From positions 558,001 to 622,000 of the forward strand of contig JAKOUY010000016.1 of NCBI GenBank assembly GCA_029782355.1: a stretch of 64,000 nucleotides of DNA. Reading direction: 5' to 3'. This document shows, in pieces, positions 19,261 to 28,674 of the stretch. The first letter of the stretch is position 1; each line of letters opens with the position of its first letter. The translations under genes and the position numbers were made by a program. Source of the stretch: Actinomycetes bacterium (GTDB taxonomy: Bacteria > Actinomycetota > Acidimicrobiia > Acidimicrobiales > Ilumatobacteraceae). The notes under the pieces are model-generated. The model searched no databases. It was not told the origin of the DNA and saw nothing but the letters and a program-made list of their open reading frames with translations.

Positions 19261-20429
19261 CCGATCTCGCCGAGCGCGATCAGCTCAGCTACATCGCCGC
19301 CCAAGCCGCCGATGCCCGGCTGAACGTCGAGCTGGAGACCGAGGGGATGACCCTCAACATCGGTCCGCAGCACCCGGCCACCCACGGCACGTTGCGGATC
19401 ATCGTCCGCCTCGACGGCGAGCAGGTGGTGTGGGCGGAGCCGAGTTGTGGCTACATGCATCGCGGCTACGAGAAGCTCACCGAGGTGCGCACCTTCCCGC
19501 AGGTGACCACCCTGATCAACCGGATCGACTGGCTGGGCAGCTTTGCCAACGAGGTCCCGTTCATCCTCGCCGCCGAGAAGCTGATGGGCATCGAGGCTCC
19601 GCCGCGCGCCCAGCACATCCGCACGATCCTGTTCGAGCTCAGCCGGATCGCCAATGTCTCGTTGTTCCTGGGCGATCTCGGTGTGCAGCTCGGCGCGGTC
19701 ACGCCGGTGTTCATGGCCTTCCGTGACCGGGAGTACGTGCTCAACCTGATCGAGGCGGCCACCGGTGGCCGGTTCCATCCCAACTTCGACCGCATCGGTG
19801 GGCTGAAGGACGACCTACCGGTCGGGTGGATCGCCGAGACCAAACAGGTCATGCGCAAGCTGCGCACGTTCTGCGACGAGATGGACGATTTGCTGTTCGG
19901 CAACGAGATCTTCCAGGCCCGTCTCCGTGGCATCGGCGTGATCCCGGCCGAGGTGGCCAAGCAGTACGGCTTGACCGGCGCCAACCTGCGGGCCAGCGGG
20001 GTCGACTACGACCTGCGCCGTGACCAGCGGTTGCCGCTGGCGTACGACAAGGTCGACTGGAAGGTGTGGACCCACCCGGACGGCGACAGCTTCGCCCGCT
20101 GCTGGATCCGCCTGCAGGAGACGCGCGAGGCGACCAAGATCGTCGACCAGCTCCTGGACAGCCTGCCCAGCGGGCCGGTCATGGCGAAGGTGCCGCGGAT
20201 CATCAAGGTCCCGGAGGGCGAGGCGTGGGTGTCGACCGAGAACCCGCTCGGCGAGATGGGCTACTACGTGGTCTCCAAGGGCGACCTCGGACCGTTCCGG
20301 GTGAAGATCCGCTCGGCGAGCTTCAGCAACATCTCCGTGGTGCCGTGGGTGCTGCGCGGGGTCTACGTCCCCGACATCATCGCCATCCTGGCCAGCCTGT
20401 ACTTCATCCTCGGCGACATCGACCGCTGA
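19257..20429 (+). CDS. nuoD: NADH-quinone oxidoreductase subunit D
   Basis: 49-kDa subunit related to [NiFe]-hydrogenase large subunits; it forms the quinone pocket with NuoB. The N-terminal NIGPQHPATHGTLR segment with its quinone-binding histidines and the CGYMHRGYEKL motif are intact, as is the C-terminal GDIDR end. 390 residues from GTG 19257, which overlaps the nuoC stop. Last complex I gene here; the genomic island begins just after it. Confidence 0.97.
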   Translation: MTDLAERDQLSYIAAQAADARLNVELETEGMTLNIGPQHPATHGTLRIIVRLDGEQVVWAEPSCGYMHRGYEKLTEVRTFPQVTTLINRIDWLGSFANEVPFILAAEKLMGIEAPPRAQHIRTILFELSRIANVSLFLGDLGVQLGAVTPVFMAFRDREYVLNLIEAATGGRFHPNFDRIGGLKDDLPVGWIAETKQVMRKLRTFCDEMDDLLFGNEIFQARLRGIGVIPAEVAKQYGLTGANLRASGVDYDLRRDQRLPLAYDKVDWKVWTHPDGDSFARCWIRLQETREATKIVDQLLDSLPSGPVMAKVPRIIKVPEGEAWVSTENPLGEMGYYVVSKGDLGPFRVKIRSASFSNISVVPWVLRGVYVPDIIAILASLYFILGDIDR

Positions 20430-20465
20430 GCGCGGGCGCCATTGACGGTCGATGAGGGTCGAGCC

Positions 20466-20639
20466 TCAGGTGTGAAACTCGCCGAGAACGTTGTCCGGTA
20501 GCGCCTCGTCGAAGTCTGCCGGTATCTGGAACTTGCCGAGGTCGTAGCCGAACGTCCGGTTGCGCCCCGTGCTGGCCGGGACCTGCGGGGCGTCAGGTTG
20601 CGGCCTGGCGTCGGTTCCGGTCAGCGGCGACTCGTTCAT
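20466..20639 (-). CDS. Small antitoxin-like protein
   Basis: 57 residues from ATG 20639, preceded by an AAGGAT-like ribosome site. The C-terminal half (KFQIPADFDEALPDNVLGEF) resembles the short tails of small antitoxins that end in a PxDFDxPLPxxVLxxF pattern. The N-terminal half is low complexity. No matching small toxin lies beside it; the upstream gene is an ATPase. It may be an orphan antitoxin or its remnant. Confidence 0.5.
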   Translation of the reverse strand: MNESPLTGTDARPQPDAPQVPASTGRNRTFGYDLGKFQIPADFDEALPDNVLGEFHT

Positions 20640-20671
20640 GAAGCCCCCGATCCTTTCGTGGCTGCGCCATG

Positions 20672-22069
20672 TTACGGCTCGACCATGTCGGCAGCGGTGA
20701 AGTGGAGCATGGCCGGTCGCAACAACCGGACCTGACTCGACGGCCCGAGTTGCGACCATGACGCCAGCCGCGGTTCGTCGCCAACTCGGTCAGCGAGCTC
20801 GAGCGAGCGTTCCAGCTGGGCGAGCGCCGCATGCCCGAACTCGGCGGACCACTTCGCTTCACCGACGACAGCCCAGCGCCCACGCGCCTCGCCAACGACG
20901 TCGATCTGGGCTTGGTTTCCGGTATCTGACCACCACTCACCGACGAGCACGTCTCCGAGGATGCCCTGGACGGCTAGACGCGTCGCGTGGGCTCGCGCTT
21001 CTCGCTCGAATACGTCGCCCAGGAACGCGGTCCACTGGGGCAACGATCGTGCGAGCGCTGCGGAGCCCTGTCCGCTTTCGATGAGTTGGAGACGGTGCTC
21101 GATGACGGAGAACCAGAACTGCAGGTAGGTGTCGACCAGGCGGAACTGAACATGCCGGGGGCGGCGCTCACCGAGGGGTGTGCGGCGGTCGATGAAGCCC
21201 GACCGACGTAGCACCTCGACGGCGTACTGGGTCTTGAATCCCGCTCGGCTCGATATCTCGCTGAGCTTGGTCGCTCCGCGGCCGACTGTGCTGAGTACCA
21301 GTCGGTGACCGCCCGCGTCGGGAACGTCTCTCAGCAGGGTCTCGGCGTTGGCTACCAACGGGCCGAACGGTGATCCGCCGAGACGCGTGAGGTTGTCGAT
21401 GGCGGGAGCACCGGGGTCCCATTCGCGCAGCAGTAGCGGATAGCCGCCGGTAGCCGCGTACGCCTCGATCGAGCGCACCGCATCGGGCCGACCGAGCATG
21501 GCGTGAGACGTCGGCAGATCGAACGGGTCGATTCGAATGACCTCGCTCGGCCGGCCGTACAGCGCACCTTGGGAGGCGATCACGGATGTCATGGTGCCTA
21601 TGGCTGAGCCGTTGAGGATCAGCAGCAGCCGGCTCTGCTCAGCGCGAGACTGCTCGCGGTCCCACATTGACTGAACGACGGTGGCCCAGCTTGCGTCGCT
21701 CTCGATGAGGTACGGAGCTTCGTCGATGATCAAGACGGTGGGGACGTGTCGAGCGAAGTCGGCGACATCGGCGAGGAGTGACACCCACGCTCGGTCGGCG
21801 CCGGCTCGAATGGCGATCCCGCTGCGGACCAACTCGTTGGCGAGGAGATCGCGCTGGCCTTGGGCGCTCCCCCGAGTGGCCGACAGGAATACCACGCTGG
21901 CGCGCTCGGAAGCCTTCTCGGCGAAGTGGCGACGCAGATAGGTCTTGCCCGCACGCCTTCGCCCGAACATCACGACCAACCGTGTCGCACCGTTCTGTGC
22001 AACATCGAGATGCCGTCGCAGCCGTTCCAGCTCCGACGCTCGTCCGATGAGGTCCGGTGGCCCTGCCAT
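20672..22069 (-). CDS. Archaeal-type ATPase with DUF234 nuclease-like domain
   Basis: AAA-type ATPase of the MSP/archaeal ATPase group. Walker A is in GRRRAGKT (about residues 36-43) and Walker B in TVLIIDEAPYL (about 111-121). A winged-helix segment follows near residue 265. The C-terminal DUF234 region has D..VGEAKW in the pattern of a PD-(D/E)xK nuclease fold. 465 residues, normal for the family. Roles are unproven; such genes are often found in mobile regions beside defence genes. It is divergent from the cas operon. Confidence 0.82.
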   Translation of the reverse strand: MAGPPDLIGRASELERLRRHLDVAQNGATRLVVMFGRRRAGKTYLRRHFAEKASERASVVFLSATRGSAQGQRDLLANELVRSGIAIRAGADRAWVSLLADVADFARHVPTVLIIDEAPYLIESDASWATVVQSMWDREQSRAEQSRLLLILNGSAIGTMTSVIASQGALYGRPSEVIRIDPFDLPTSHAMLGRPDAVRSIEAYAATGGYPLLLREWDPGAPAIDNLTRLGGSPFGPLVANAETLLRDVPDAGGHRLVLSTVGRGATKLSEISSRAGFKTQYAVEVLRRSGFIDRRTPLGERRPRHVQFRLVDTYLQFWFSVIEHRLQLIESGQGSAALARSLPQWTAFLGDVFEREARAHATRLAVQGILGDVLVGEWWSDTGNQAQIDVVGEARGRWAVVGEAKWSAEFGHAALAQLERSLELADRVGDEPRLASWSQLGPSSQVRLLRPAMLHFTAADMVEP

Positions 22070-22105
22070 ATTCGGCGGATCCTATCGGGAGCCGGTGAAG
22101 ATGCT

Positions 22106-22137
22106 TGACAATCTTATCCTAAATACACTTAGATAAC
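22106..22137 (+). promoter_or_regulatory. cas operon promoter with AT-rich palindrome
   Basis: TTGACA (22106-22111) with TTAGAT or TAGATA about 18-19 bases downstream (22130-22136) forms a near-consensus promoter pointing into csb1. The -10 area is part of the imperfect inverted repeat TTATCCTAA/TTAGATAA (22115-22137), which could be an operator. It is strikingly AT-rich for this genome. It is shared with the divergent ATPase gene. Confidence 0.55.
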
Positions 22138-22224
22138 CGCGCCCGACATCGTTGGGGAGTGTACTTAGGTGGACATTGATCTCCCGCCCCGCCTACCTCT
22201 TCGGGCCATGACGAAGGAGTGAAC

Positions 22225-23403
22225 GTGCCAAACGGATCCATCTTCGAAGAGCTGCTCGTGGCGTGCAGCAGGGGCTCGTCAGCGGCCGCGATTCGGATCG
22301 TTGCCCAGTACGAGCCGTCGGCTGGTCCAGACGGCAAGGTCTTCCCGCCGACCTATCCGGTGGAGGGGAAGTACCTCGTGGAGAAGCGGTACATCGGCGG
22401 CGTCGAACACGACGCCGTTGCCCTCGACGCGGTTCAGAGTCAGGCGAATCGTGTGGAAGAGGTGCTTCTCGACGCCACAGAAGCTGGCGACATCGAGCTG
22501 CCCTACATCGAGGTCCGTGCATCGCTCGCCGCAGGGGCATTCCGGGTGACCAGTCTGGACGCGCCTCATCGAAGCCCCGACGCCTACTTCCGAGACTCGC
22601 AGACCCCGGAAGGCGTGGACTTCGACAAGTCGCCCGTCGGGCAGGCCTTGCGCGCGGCGACGGGGCGCACCGCTCGTGCCTACTTCCAACACTCGCCGAC
22701 TGACCTGGTGCTGGGCATTTGGGACTCCCAGCGGGGCGGCCGAGGTCTCCGCCTACCTCGCGCGTATTCGTCCGAGATCGTGGCCGTCGACCCGAGTCCG
22801 GGCCGCCGAGCGGCCGGACGATTGGACCCCTACAACATGCAAGGTGGCGAGGTCTTCTACGACAAACACGATCCGGCTGACTGGTCGTTCGATGCCAAGG
22901 GTGTGGAAACCAGCCGACCCACCAAGGGGAAGCCGTCGAACGTGCTCCACGGAAACGCGTTGGCCAAGGACGCGCCAGGCGGGTTCGCCGTGAGGGGAAT
23001 CACTCGCACTGCCGTCATCAGTCTTGCGGTCCTCCAGCGTTTGCGATTCCCCGCTGAGGACGCGTCCGCTGCCCCCGGGGTCGATGCTGCAGGAAGGTCG
23101 GTGCTCGCTTCGCTGGCGCTGCTGGGTGATCGGCTCGCATTTTCCGGGCCGGGCCTGTTCCTGCGCAGCGGCTGCGACCTCGTTCGGACGTCGGAGCGTT
23201 TGGAGTGGGTGTCAGGTGGCGCTGCGCCAAGACCATTCGCGATGAACACCGATGAAGCCTTGGCGTTGTTCAACCAAGCTGTTGCGCATGCGGCAGCGCT
23301 TGGCCTGGCCTTTGCCCAACCGATTCGTCTGGATCCGAAACCGAACCTGCTGCGATTGATCGAGCTCAATCTCAGCCGCCCCATGTTGGCCGACGAGGAG
23401 TAG
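22225..23403 (+). CDS. csb1: Type I-G CRISPR Cas7 (Csb1/GSU0053 family)
   Basis: Backbone RAMP protein that would coat crRNA in the type I-G (formerly I-U) interference complex. It matches the Csb1 family by the N-terminal IRIVAQYEPSAGPDGKVFPP segment, ALDAVQSQANRVEE, SLDAPHRSPDAYFRDS and the GFAVRGITRTAVISLAVLQRL helix. 392 residues. GTG 22225 is placed 5 bases after AAGGAG (22214-22219), so it is preferred over GTG 22219, which overlaps the ribosome site. First gene of the cas operon; it overlaps or abuts csb2. Confidence 0.9.
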   Translation: MPNGSIFEELLVACSRGSSAAAIRIVAQYEPSAGPDGKVFPPTYPVEGKYLVEKRYIGGVEHDAVALDAVQSQANRVEEVLLDATEAGDIELPYIEVRASLAAGAFRVTSLDAPHRSPDAYFRDSQTPEGVDFDKSPVGQALRAATGRTARAYFQHSPTDLVLGIWDSQRGGRGLRLPRAYSSEIVAVDPSPGRRAAGRLDPYNMQGGEVFYDKHDPADWSFDAKGVETSRPTKGKPSNVLHGNALAKDAPGGFAVRGITRTAVISLAVLQRLRFPAEDASAAPGVDAAGRSVLASLALLGDRLAFSGPGLFLRSGCDLVRTSERLEWVSGGAAPRPFAMNTDEALALFNQAVAHAAALGLAFAQPIRLDPKPNLLRLIELNLSRPMLADEE

Positions 23404-23405
23404 TG

Positions 23406-24824
23406 GTGCTGGCGATCCAGGTGGAGTTCCTGCGGGGCATGTTCGAGGCTGGCGGGTCCAGCGACGACGAAATTCCATCGTGGCCACCGTCGCCGGCGAG
23501 GCTTTTCAACGCCCTGGTCGCTTCCGCTGACCACGACGATCCGAGCGAGATGGACGCCTTGGCGTGGCTCGAGTCGCTCCCGTCTCCGCGGATTCTGGCG
23601 TCGGCGGACGTTGTCCGAAGCGGCGGGCGAGTGGCCTATGTGCCCACCAACCAGCTCGAGACCAAGCTGTCGTCATACTCGTCCTTCGTGGCGAGAAAGG
23701 GTCTCGGTCCGAGAGTCTGGCGGTCGGTCTCCCCGCAAGACCCGAGAGTTACATACGAGTGGCATGATGCCCAGCCCGGCGAGCGTGCGAGCGCAATCGC
23801 ATCCGTCCTCCAACGGCTCGGCTACCTCGGTCGGTCGACATCGGCCGTGTCGGCCTCGGTGATCGTCTCGCAGGTCGATTCGGCCGACATCGGTGGACGC
23901 GCAATCTGGCAGCCCGGACCGCTCGACGGGCCGGGTGCTCCGCTCCACGTGGTCCAGCCTGGCTACCTCGCAGAATTGGTCGCCGCGCACGATCAACAAC
24001 GTTCCGCGCACGAAGTCCGAACCGCAACGGTTCGTTACCGGACCGCACCGCCTATCGCTGGGGATCCTGTTGTCGAGTCGCCGTACGGGGAACTGATAAT
24101 CCTGGCGTTCCGAGGACAGCGGTCGTTCGCTGCCAACCAGGTAGTCGACTTGTGTGGTCGACTTCGGGAGGCGATCCAGTCCCATCTCGGCGGCGGGCCG
24201 CTTGTGCTCCGTGGCCGGCCACGAAACACTCCCCGCGCACAGGATGAGCGCCACGAGGTGTGCTTCGCCGCGTTGCCGTTCGTCGGTCACGAGCGCGCGA
24301 CGGGGTCAGTGTTGGGCGTGGCTGTCGCACTCCCTCGAGTGCTCGAGGCCGAGGATCGGCGTGCTGTACTGCGGGGTCTCGCTGGGGTTGTCGCTTCCGG
24401 CCTCAGACTCGGGCGCCTCGGCACCGTCGAATTGGATCCAGGCGCGTCGTCGAAGTGGACGTTGCAGTCCAATACCTGGTGCCGTCCTTCGAAGGAGTGG
24501 GTGTCGGCATTGCCGATTTCCAGCCACCGTCACCTTCGACTCGCCGACCGGACGGCGCTGGAGCGCGAGGTGCGCACCGCGATCGGCCATCTCGATCTCC
24601 CCTCACCCGAAGCGGTCGAAGTCAGTATGACTCCGCTGCTGCCCGGCGCGCAGGTGGTTCCGCCGCAGTCGCGCGTGCGTCACCTAGGTGACCGAGCCAC
24701 TGCGTCGTTCCACGCCCGGGTGCAGTTCGCCGACCTGGTCAGGGGGCCAATGATCCTCGGCTACATGCGGCGATATGGGCTGGGTCTCATGCTCCCTGTG
24801 GACGCGAGCAGGTCGACGCCATGA
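23406..24824 (+). CDS. csb2: Type I-G CRISPR Cas5-Cas6 fusion (Csb2/GSU0054 family)
   Basis: Csb2 proteins combine Cas5-like and Cas6-like RAMP units and are thought to process pre-crRNA and cap the complex in type I-G. The N-terminus (AIQVEFLRGMFEAG, then WPPSPARLFNALVA) is diagnostic, and the C-terminal GPMILGYMRRYGLGLMLP segment is the glycine-rich RAMP loop. 472 residues. GTG 23406 lies 5 bases after GAGGAG; GTG 23403 is the alternative. The stop overlaps cas3 in ATGA. Confidence 0.88.
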   Translation: MLAIQVEFLRGMFEAGGSSDDEIPSWPPSPARLFNALVASADHDDPSEMDALAWLESLPSPRILASADVVRSGGRVAYVPTNQLETKLSSYSSFVARKGLGPRVWRSVSPQDPRVTYEWHDAQPGERASAIASVLQRLGYLGRSTSAVSASVIVSQVDSADIGGRAIWQPGPLDGPGAPLHVVQPGYLAELVAAHDQQRSAHEVRTATVRYRTAPPIAGDPVVESPYGELIILAFRGQRSFAANQVVDLCGRLREAIQSHLGGGPLVLRGRPRNTPRAQDERHEVCFAALPFVGHERATGSVLGVAVALPRVLEAEDRRAVLRGLAGVVASGLRLGRLGTVELDPGASSKWTLQSNTWCRPSKEWVSALPISSHRHLRLADRTALEREVRTAIGHLDLPSPEAVEVSMTPLLPGAQVVPPQSRVRHLGDRATASFHARVQFADLVRGPMILGYMRRYGLGLMLPVDASRSTP

Positions 24825-27745
24825 CTCTGGCAACGCCATCGTTCGCTGAGTTCTTTGGCGCGCTGCACGGGTACGCGCCCTTCCCCTGGCAACGACGACT
24901 GGCCGAGCGAGTGATCGAGCAGGGATGGCCGTCCACCATCGATGCGCCGACGGGACTGGGCAAGACGTCGGTACTCGACGTCGCCCTGTACGTCTTGGCC
25001 TACCAGGCTGATCTTGATCCGAGGGTTCGCACGGCCCATACCCGCATCGCGCTGGTCGTCGATCGGCGTCTGATTGTGGACTCGGCCTTCCAGCACGCGA
25101 ACGACATTTGCCGTCGGCTTTCGGCGGCCGAGAGTGATGTGCTGCGGTGGGCTCGTGACCGCCTGCGCATGGTCAGCGGCACCGACGAAGCGCTCGCTGT
25201 CCGGCAGATGCGCGGTGGCCTGACTTGGGATTCGCTATGGGCCACATCGCCGAGTCAACCCCTGATTCTGACTGCGACTGTGGACCAGTTTGGGTCGCGC
25301 TTGCTCTTTCGTGGCTACAGCACCAGCGACTGGATCAAACCGATCGACGCAGGCTTGTTGGGCTCCGATTGTCTCGTCCTGGTCGATGAGGCTCACCTGT
25401 CGGGGGCGCTCCTGGAAACCACGGCTGGTGTCCGAGCTATCGAAGGCCTCGCCGTCGAACTTCCCGTTGATCATCGACGGCTCACGGTGGTCTCGATGAC
25501 TGCGACGCCGAACTCCGACTCAGAGCCGGTCCTCTCCGACGAGGATCTCGCTGATCCGGTTGCGTCAGCCCGGCTCTCGGCAGTGAAGGAGGCGATGCTG
25601 ATCGATGTGCCGGGCGCTACCACTCGATCGAGGGCCGTCGCCGACGTAGGCACGGCGCTTAGTTGTCTCGCCCAGCACGCATTGACTGGAACAGCGCAAG
25701 TCGTTCTCGTCACCGCGAACACCGTCAGCGCAGCGCGCGCGGCCTTTCAGGATGTACGTCGCGCGGGCATCCCGGCCGAACTGGTCATCGGACGATGCCG
25801 ACCGGTCGATCGAGATGCCCGGATGGCCAGGTGGTGGCCCCTGACCAGGACCGGCCGAGACCGCCGCGCGCAACGCGGACCGTTCGTGCTCGTAGCGACC
25901 CAGACCGTCGAGGTGGGCGTCGACCTCGACGTCGACGCGTTGGTCACGGAAGTTGCGCCGATCGATGCGCTAATTCAACGGTTCGGGCGCGTCGACCGCC
26001 GAGGCGAACTCGGCCGGACGATGAGTTTCATCGTTCGCGTACCGAACCGGCTCCGCGACGATCCCCCGCCGTACTACTCCGCGAGTGCCGCGACGTGGGA
26101 TTGGCTGTCCGCGGAGGCCGATGTCGGCATCCTGAGCGGCCGGACGTTGGCGGTTCCTGCGCGGCGTGTGGACATGGGCGTCGTGGAGGTGCGCAACGCG
26201 CTCTCGCGGTCGGATCAGGTGAGGCGACTTCTCGCGCCGACGACGCGTCCTCCGGTGGTTCTTCCAACGGCCGTGTCCACGTGGCGGCGGACGTCACCCA
26301 TTCCGGTGCCCGACGAGTCGATCATTGGTTACCTCCATGGTGTGGGTCGCGGCCAACCGGTGGTCTCGGTGTTGTGGCGCTGCGATCTGGATCTTCCGCA
26401 GGAAGTCCTCGTTGGGGATGAAGTTGGCGTCGAACCGGACCCAATGCCACACGAGATCGTCGAAGTCCCCTTGGAGATGGTGCGCCGTTGGTTGGCGGGT
26501 GAGGAGGAGTCCGACAGCAGCGACCTCGACTCCGATGTCGTCGAGCCACCCAGCAAGGGGAGGCTCGCTGGATCCTTACCCTCCGTCGTGGTGCGGCGCG
26601 GTGAGAGTTGGCGACGTATTCGCCACCCGCGTCAAGTCCGGCCAGGTGACATTCTCGTGGTGCCGTCCGAATTCGGTGGCCATGATGAGTTCGGGTTCAT
26701 TGGCAGTTACCGGCGTCCTGTGGCGGATGTGGCGGAATTGGGCGGAGGTTCCCCCTTTCTTCGAGTGAGCAGACCCGTACTTCGGTGTTTGCTCGGCCGC
26801 GATCTGGCCGCGGATGAAGCAGAACTCGTGGGCGACCTGCGGCGAGCTGGCATGCCACCGCGAGAGGCGCGAGCGTCGGCCGCCTCCCTCTGCATGCTGA
26901 TGGCCGAACGGCTCGATGACGCGAGCCCATACCCTGACGAGGTTGCGGCACTACTTGGAAGGTTCTGCGTGGCCGGGAACATCCGCGTCGATCTACCGCT
27001 GCATGGTGGCGAGTTCGATGACGGGTATGCGGGGGGCGATCAGAGTGCCAACGGCGTGTGCGTGATCAGAGCCCGCACCGCAGCGGCCGCCAATGTGAGC
27101 GATGACTCCGACCAGTCATCAACCACCGCAGTTCACGTCTCGCTCGAGAGTCATCTTCGGTCGGTTGGCGAGAAGGCCGCGGAGTTCGGCAAGCGATGTG
27201 GGCTCGCCCCATCGTTTGCGCGCGCGGTCGAACTCGCCGGGCGACTTCACGACCTGGGCAAGGCCGAGATTCGATTCCAGGCGCTACTCGCCGGTGGTCC
27301 CGTGTGGATGATCGAGGCGATGTCAGGTGATTCAGCGTCGCTGCTCGCTAAGAGTGGTCGACCGCTGGGTCGGCTCCGTCTGGCCGGCCAGTTGGCTCAG
27401 TGGCCGCGCAACATGCGACATGAGGCGTTGTCGTTGAGGATGGTGGCCGGGGCACCCGACCGGCTGTTCGCTGGGTGTGACCGGCACCTCGTCGAGCACT
27501 TGGTGGCAGCCCACCATGGTCGCGCGCGTCCGCTCTATCAGGTCATCGAGGATGACGAGCCGACCACCGCCCGAGTCGATTTCGATGGATGTTCGTTCAT
27601 CGCGTCAACGTCTGGGGCCAGTCCTGGCTGGGACCAGCCTGCGCGATTCGAGCAACTCTCCGTCAGATACGGCTCGTGGGGCCTGGCGTATCTGGAAGCC
27701 ATTGTGCGTCTCGCGGACATCTCCACGTCGAAGGCGGGTCGGTGA
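24821..27745 (+). CDS. cas3: Type I-G Cas3 helicase-nuclease with C-terminal HD domain
   Basis: Target-degrading helicase-nuclease of the type I-G system. N-terminal superfamily 2 helicase: Walker A DAPTGLGKTS (about 40-49), DEAH box in LVDEAHLSG (about 189), SMTATP, and motif VI QRFGRVDRRGE (about 386-396). The HD nuclease is at the C-terminus, as usual in this subtype: LHDLGKAE near residue 808 and later AAHHGR. 974 residues with no break. Overlaps at both ends (ATGA with csb2, GTGA with the next gene) indicate one transcript. Confidence 0.92.
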   Translation: MTLATPSFAEFFGALHGYAPFPWQRRLAERVIEQGWPSTIDAPTGLGKTSVLDVALYVLAYQADLDPRVRTAHTRIALVVDRRLIVDSAFQHANDICRRLSAAESDVLRWARDRLRMVSGTDEALAVRQMRGGLTWDSLWATSPSQPLILTATVDQFGSRLLFRGYSTSDWIKPIDAGLLGSDCLVLVDEAHLSGALLETTAGVRAIEGLAVELPVDHRRLTVVSMTATPNSDSEPVLSDEDLADPVASARLSAVKEAMLIDVPGATTRSRAVADVGTALSCLAQHALTGTAQVVLVTANTVSAARAAFQDVRRAGIPAELVIGRCRPVDRDARMARWWPLTRTGRDRRAQRGPFVLVATQTVEVGVDLDVDALVTEVAPIDALIQRFGRVDRRGELGRTMSFIVRVPNRLRDDPPPYYSASAATWDWLSAEADVGILSGRTLAVPARRVDMGVVEVRNALSRSDQVRRLLAPTTRPPVVLPTAVSTWRRTSPIPVPDESIIGYLHGVGRGQPVVSVLWRCDLDLPQEVLVGDEVGVEPDPMPHEIVEVPLEMVRRWLAGEEESDSSDLDSDVVEPPSKGRLAGSLPSVVVRRGESWRRIRHPRQVRPGDILVVPSEFGGHDEFGFIGSYRRPVADVAELGGGSPFLRVSRPVLRCLLGRDLAADEAELVGDLRRAGMPPREARASAASLCMLMAERLDDASPYPDEVAALLGRFCVAGNIRVDLPLHGGEFDDGYAGGDQSANGVCVIRARTAAAANVSDDSDQSSTTAVHVSLESHLRSVGEKAAEFGKRCGLAPSFARAVELAGRLHDLGKAEIRFQALLAGGPVWMIEAMSGDSASLLAKSGRPLGRLRLAGQLAQWPRNMRHEALSLRMVAGAPDRLFAGCDRHLVEHLVAAHHGRARPLYQVIEDDEPTTARVDFDGCSFIASTSGASPGWDQPARFEQLSVRYGSWGLAYLEAIVRLADISTSKAGR

Positions 27746-28671
27746 ACACGATTCGCCTCCCTGCCCTGCGTGCTGACCAGATCGTAGGATTTCTGGCGGC
27801 GCTCGGTGTGTTGCGGCTGACCACCGATGTGCTCGATGACCCCGCCAAACTGAGTTGGCCGGACGGTGGCCGGGATGGTGCCGTCCTCCGCTCGAGGAGG
27901 TTCGCCGATCTTGGTGAGCTGTCTACTGCGCTATACGGAGTGGCCCACGATCTGAGGACGACCGGCCGCCTGGTACCCGGTGTGGACGGACTTCCGCTGG
28001 TGAGATCGGACGCGGACCCGATGAACTCGCTCTCCTTCGACGACGGGCGAGGCCTGGCTACGAGCTACCAACTCGACCCGGTCGGTTCTGAGTGGCTCGC
28101 ATCAATGGTCGGGCTGGCTAGCCCTGGGGAAGACGGGAGGCTCAAGCGGTCCCGGTGGTGGGCAGTCGGCCCTGGGCCCGTCACGATCGCTGGCACATTG
28201 ACGAAAGCGCTAGAGCCCATCGTCGGGGTGGCGGACATCGCCTCAGCGCTCACGAGCTGGCGACGTCACGATTGGGTTGGTGGCTACCTGGACAACGCTG
28301 CAGACGTTGGCAAAGAACGGATCGCCGGGACACGAAAGCGTGACGAGTTCAAAGCGGCGGTCGTCGGCGGGACGTGGCTGGCATTGCTAGCTACGGGTTG
28401 GTTTCCCGAGCGTGCGATCGGCGAGACCGCGACGGAGACAGTGGGTTGGGGGGTAAGCGGTCGTCGGGCCGTGTTCGGATATCCGGTGTGGCGAGAGGCG
28501 CTTGATGCCAGCGCAGTACGCGTCATGCTCGATCACCCGGCCGTTTCGCGTCGAGACGGGTTTGCCCTGCGTGGCATGTCAGTGGCGGAGTTGTGGGAGT
28601 GCGTCCGGTTGCGGTCTGGGAATAACAACGTTTCGGTGACCCACCCGCATCAGGTCTGGCCAGCGGGGTAG
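27742..28671 (+). CDS. Type I-G Cas8-like subunit (Csx14/Csb3/Csx17 position)
   Basis: 309-residue protein in the slot that holds the highly variable large subunit or Cas3-associated extension of type I-G loci. The N-terminus (RLPALRADQIVGFLAALGVLRL) is typical of Cas8-like proteins that open with a G-hhAALGhLRL pattern; DWVGGYLDNA and a GWGVSGRR segment follow. It is far shorter than the about 700-residue Csx17 form and closer in size to Csx14 or Csb3. Exact family is uncertain. GTG 27742 overlaps the cas3 stop; the stop is 3 bases before cas4. Confidence 0.75.
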   Translation: MNTIRLPALRADQIVGFLAALGVLRLTTDVLDDPAKLSWPDGGRDGAVLRSRRFADLGELSTALYGVAHDLRTTGRLVPGVDGLPLVRSDADPMNSLSFDDGRGLATSYQLDPVGSEWLASMVGLASPGEDGRLKRSRWWAVGPGPVTIAGTLTKALEPIVGVADIASALTSWRRHDWVGGYLDNAADVGKERIAGTRKRDEFKAAVVGGTWLALLATGWFPERAIGETATETVGWGVSGRRAVFGYPVWREALDASAVRVMLDHPAVSRRDGFALRGMSVAELWECVRLRSGNNNVSVTHPHQVWPAG

Positions 28672-28674
28672 CCG

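Noticed and set aside
20425-20470. Left attachment copy of the tRNA-Arg 3' end
   Set aside because: Only a 6-base GGCGCC match; not enough to call a direct repeat.
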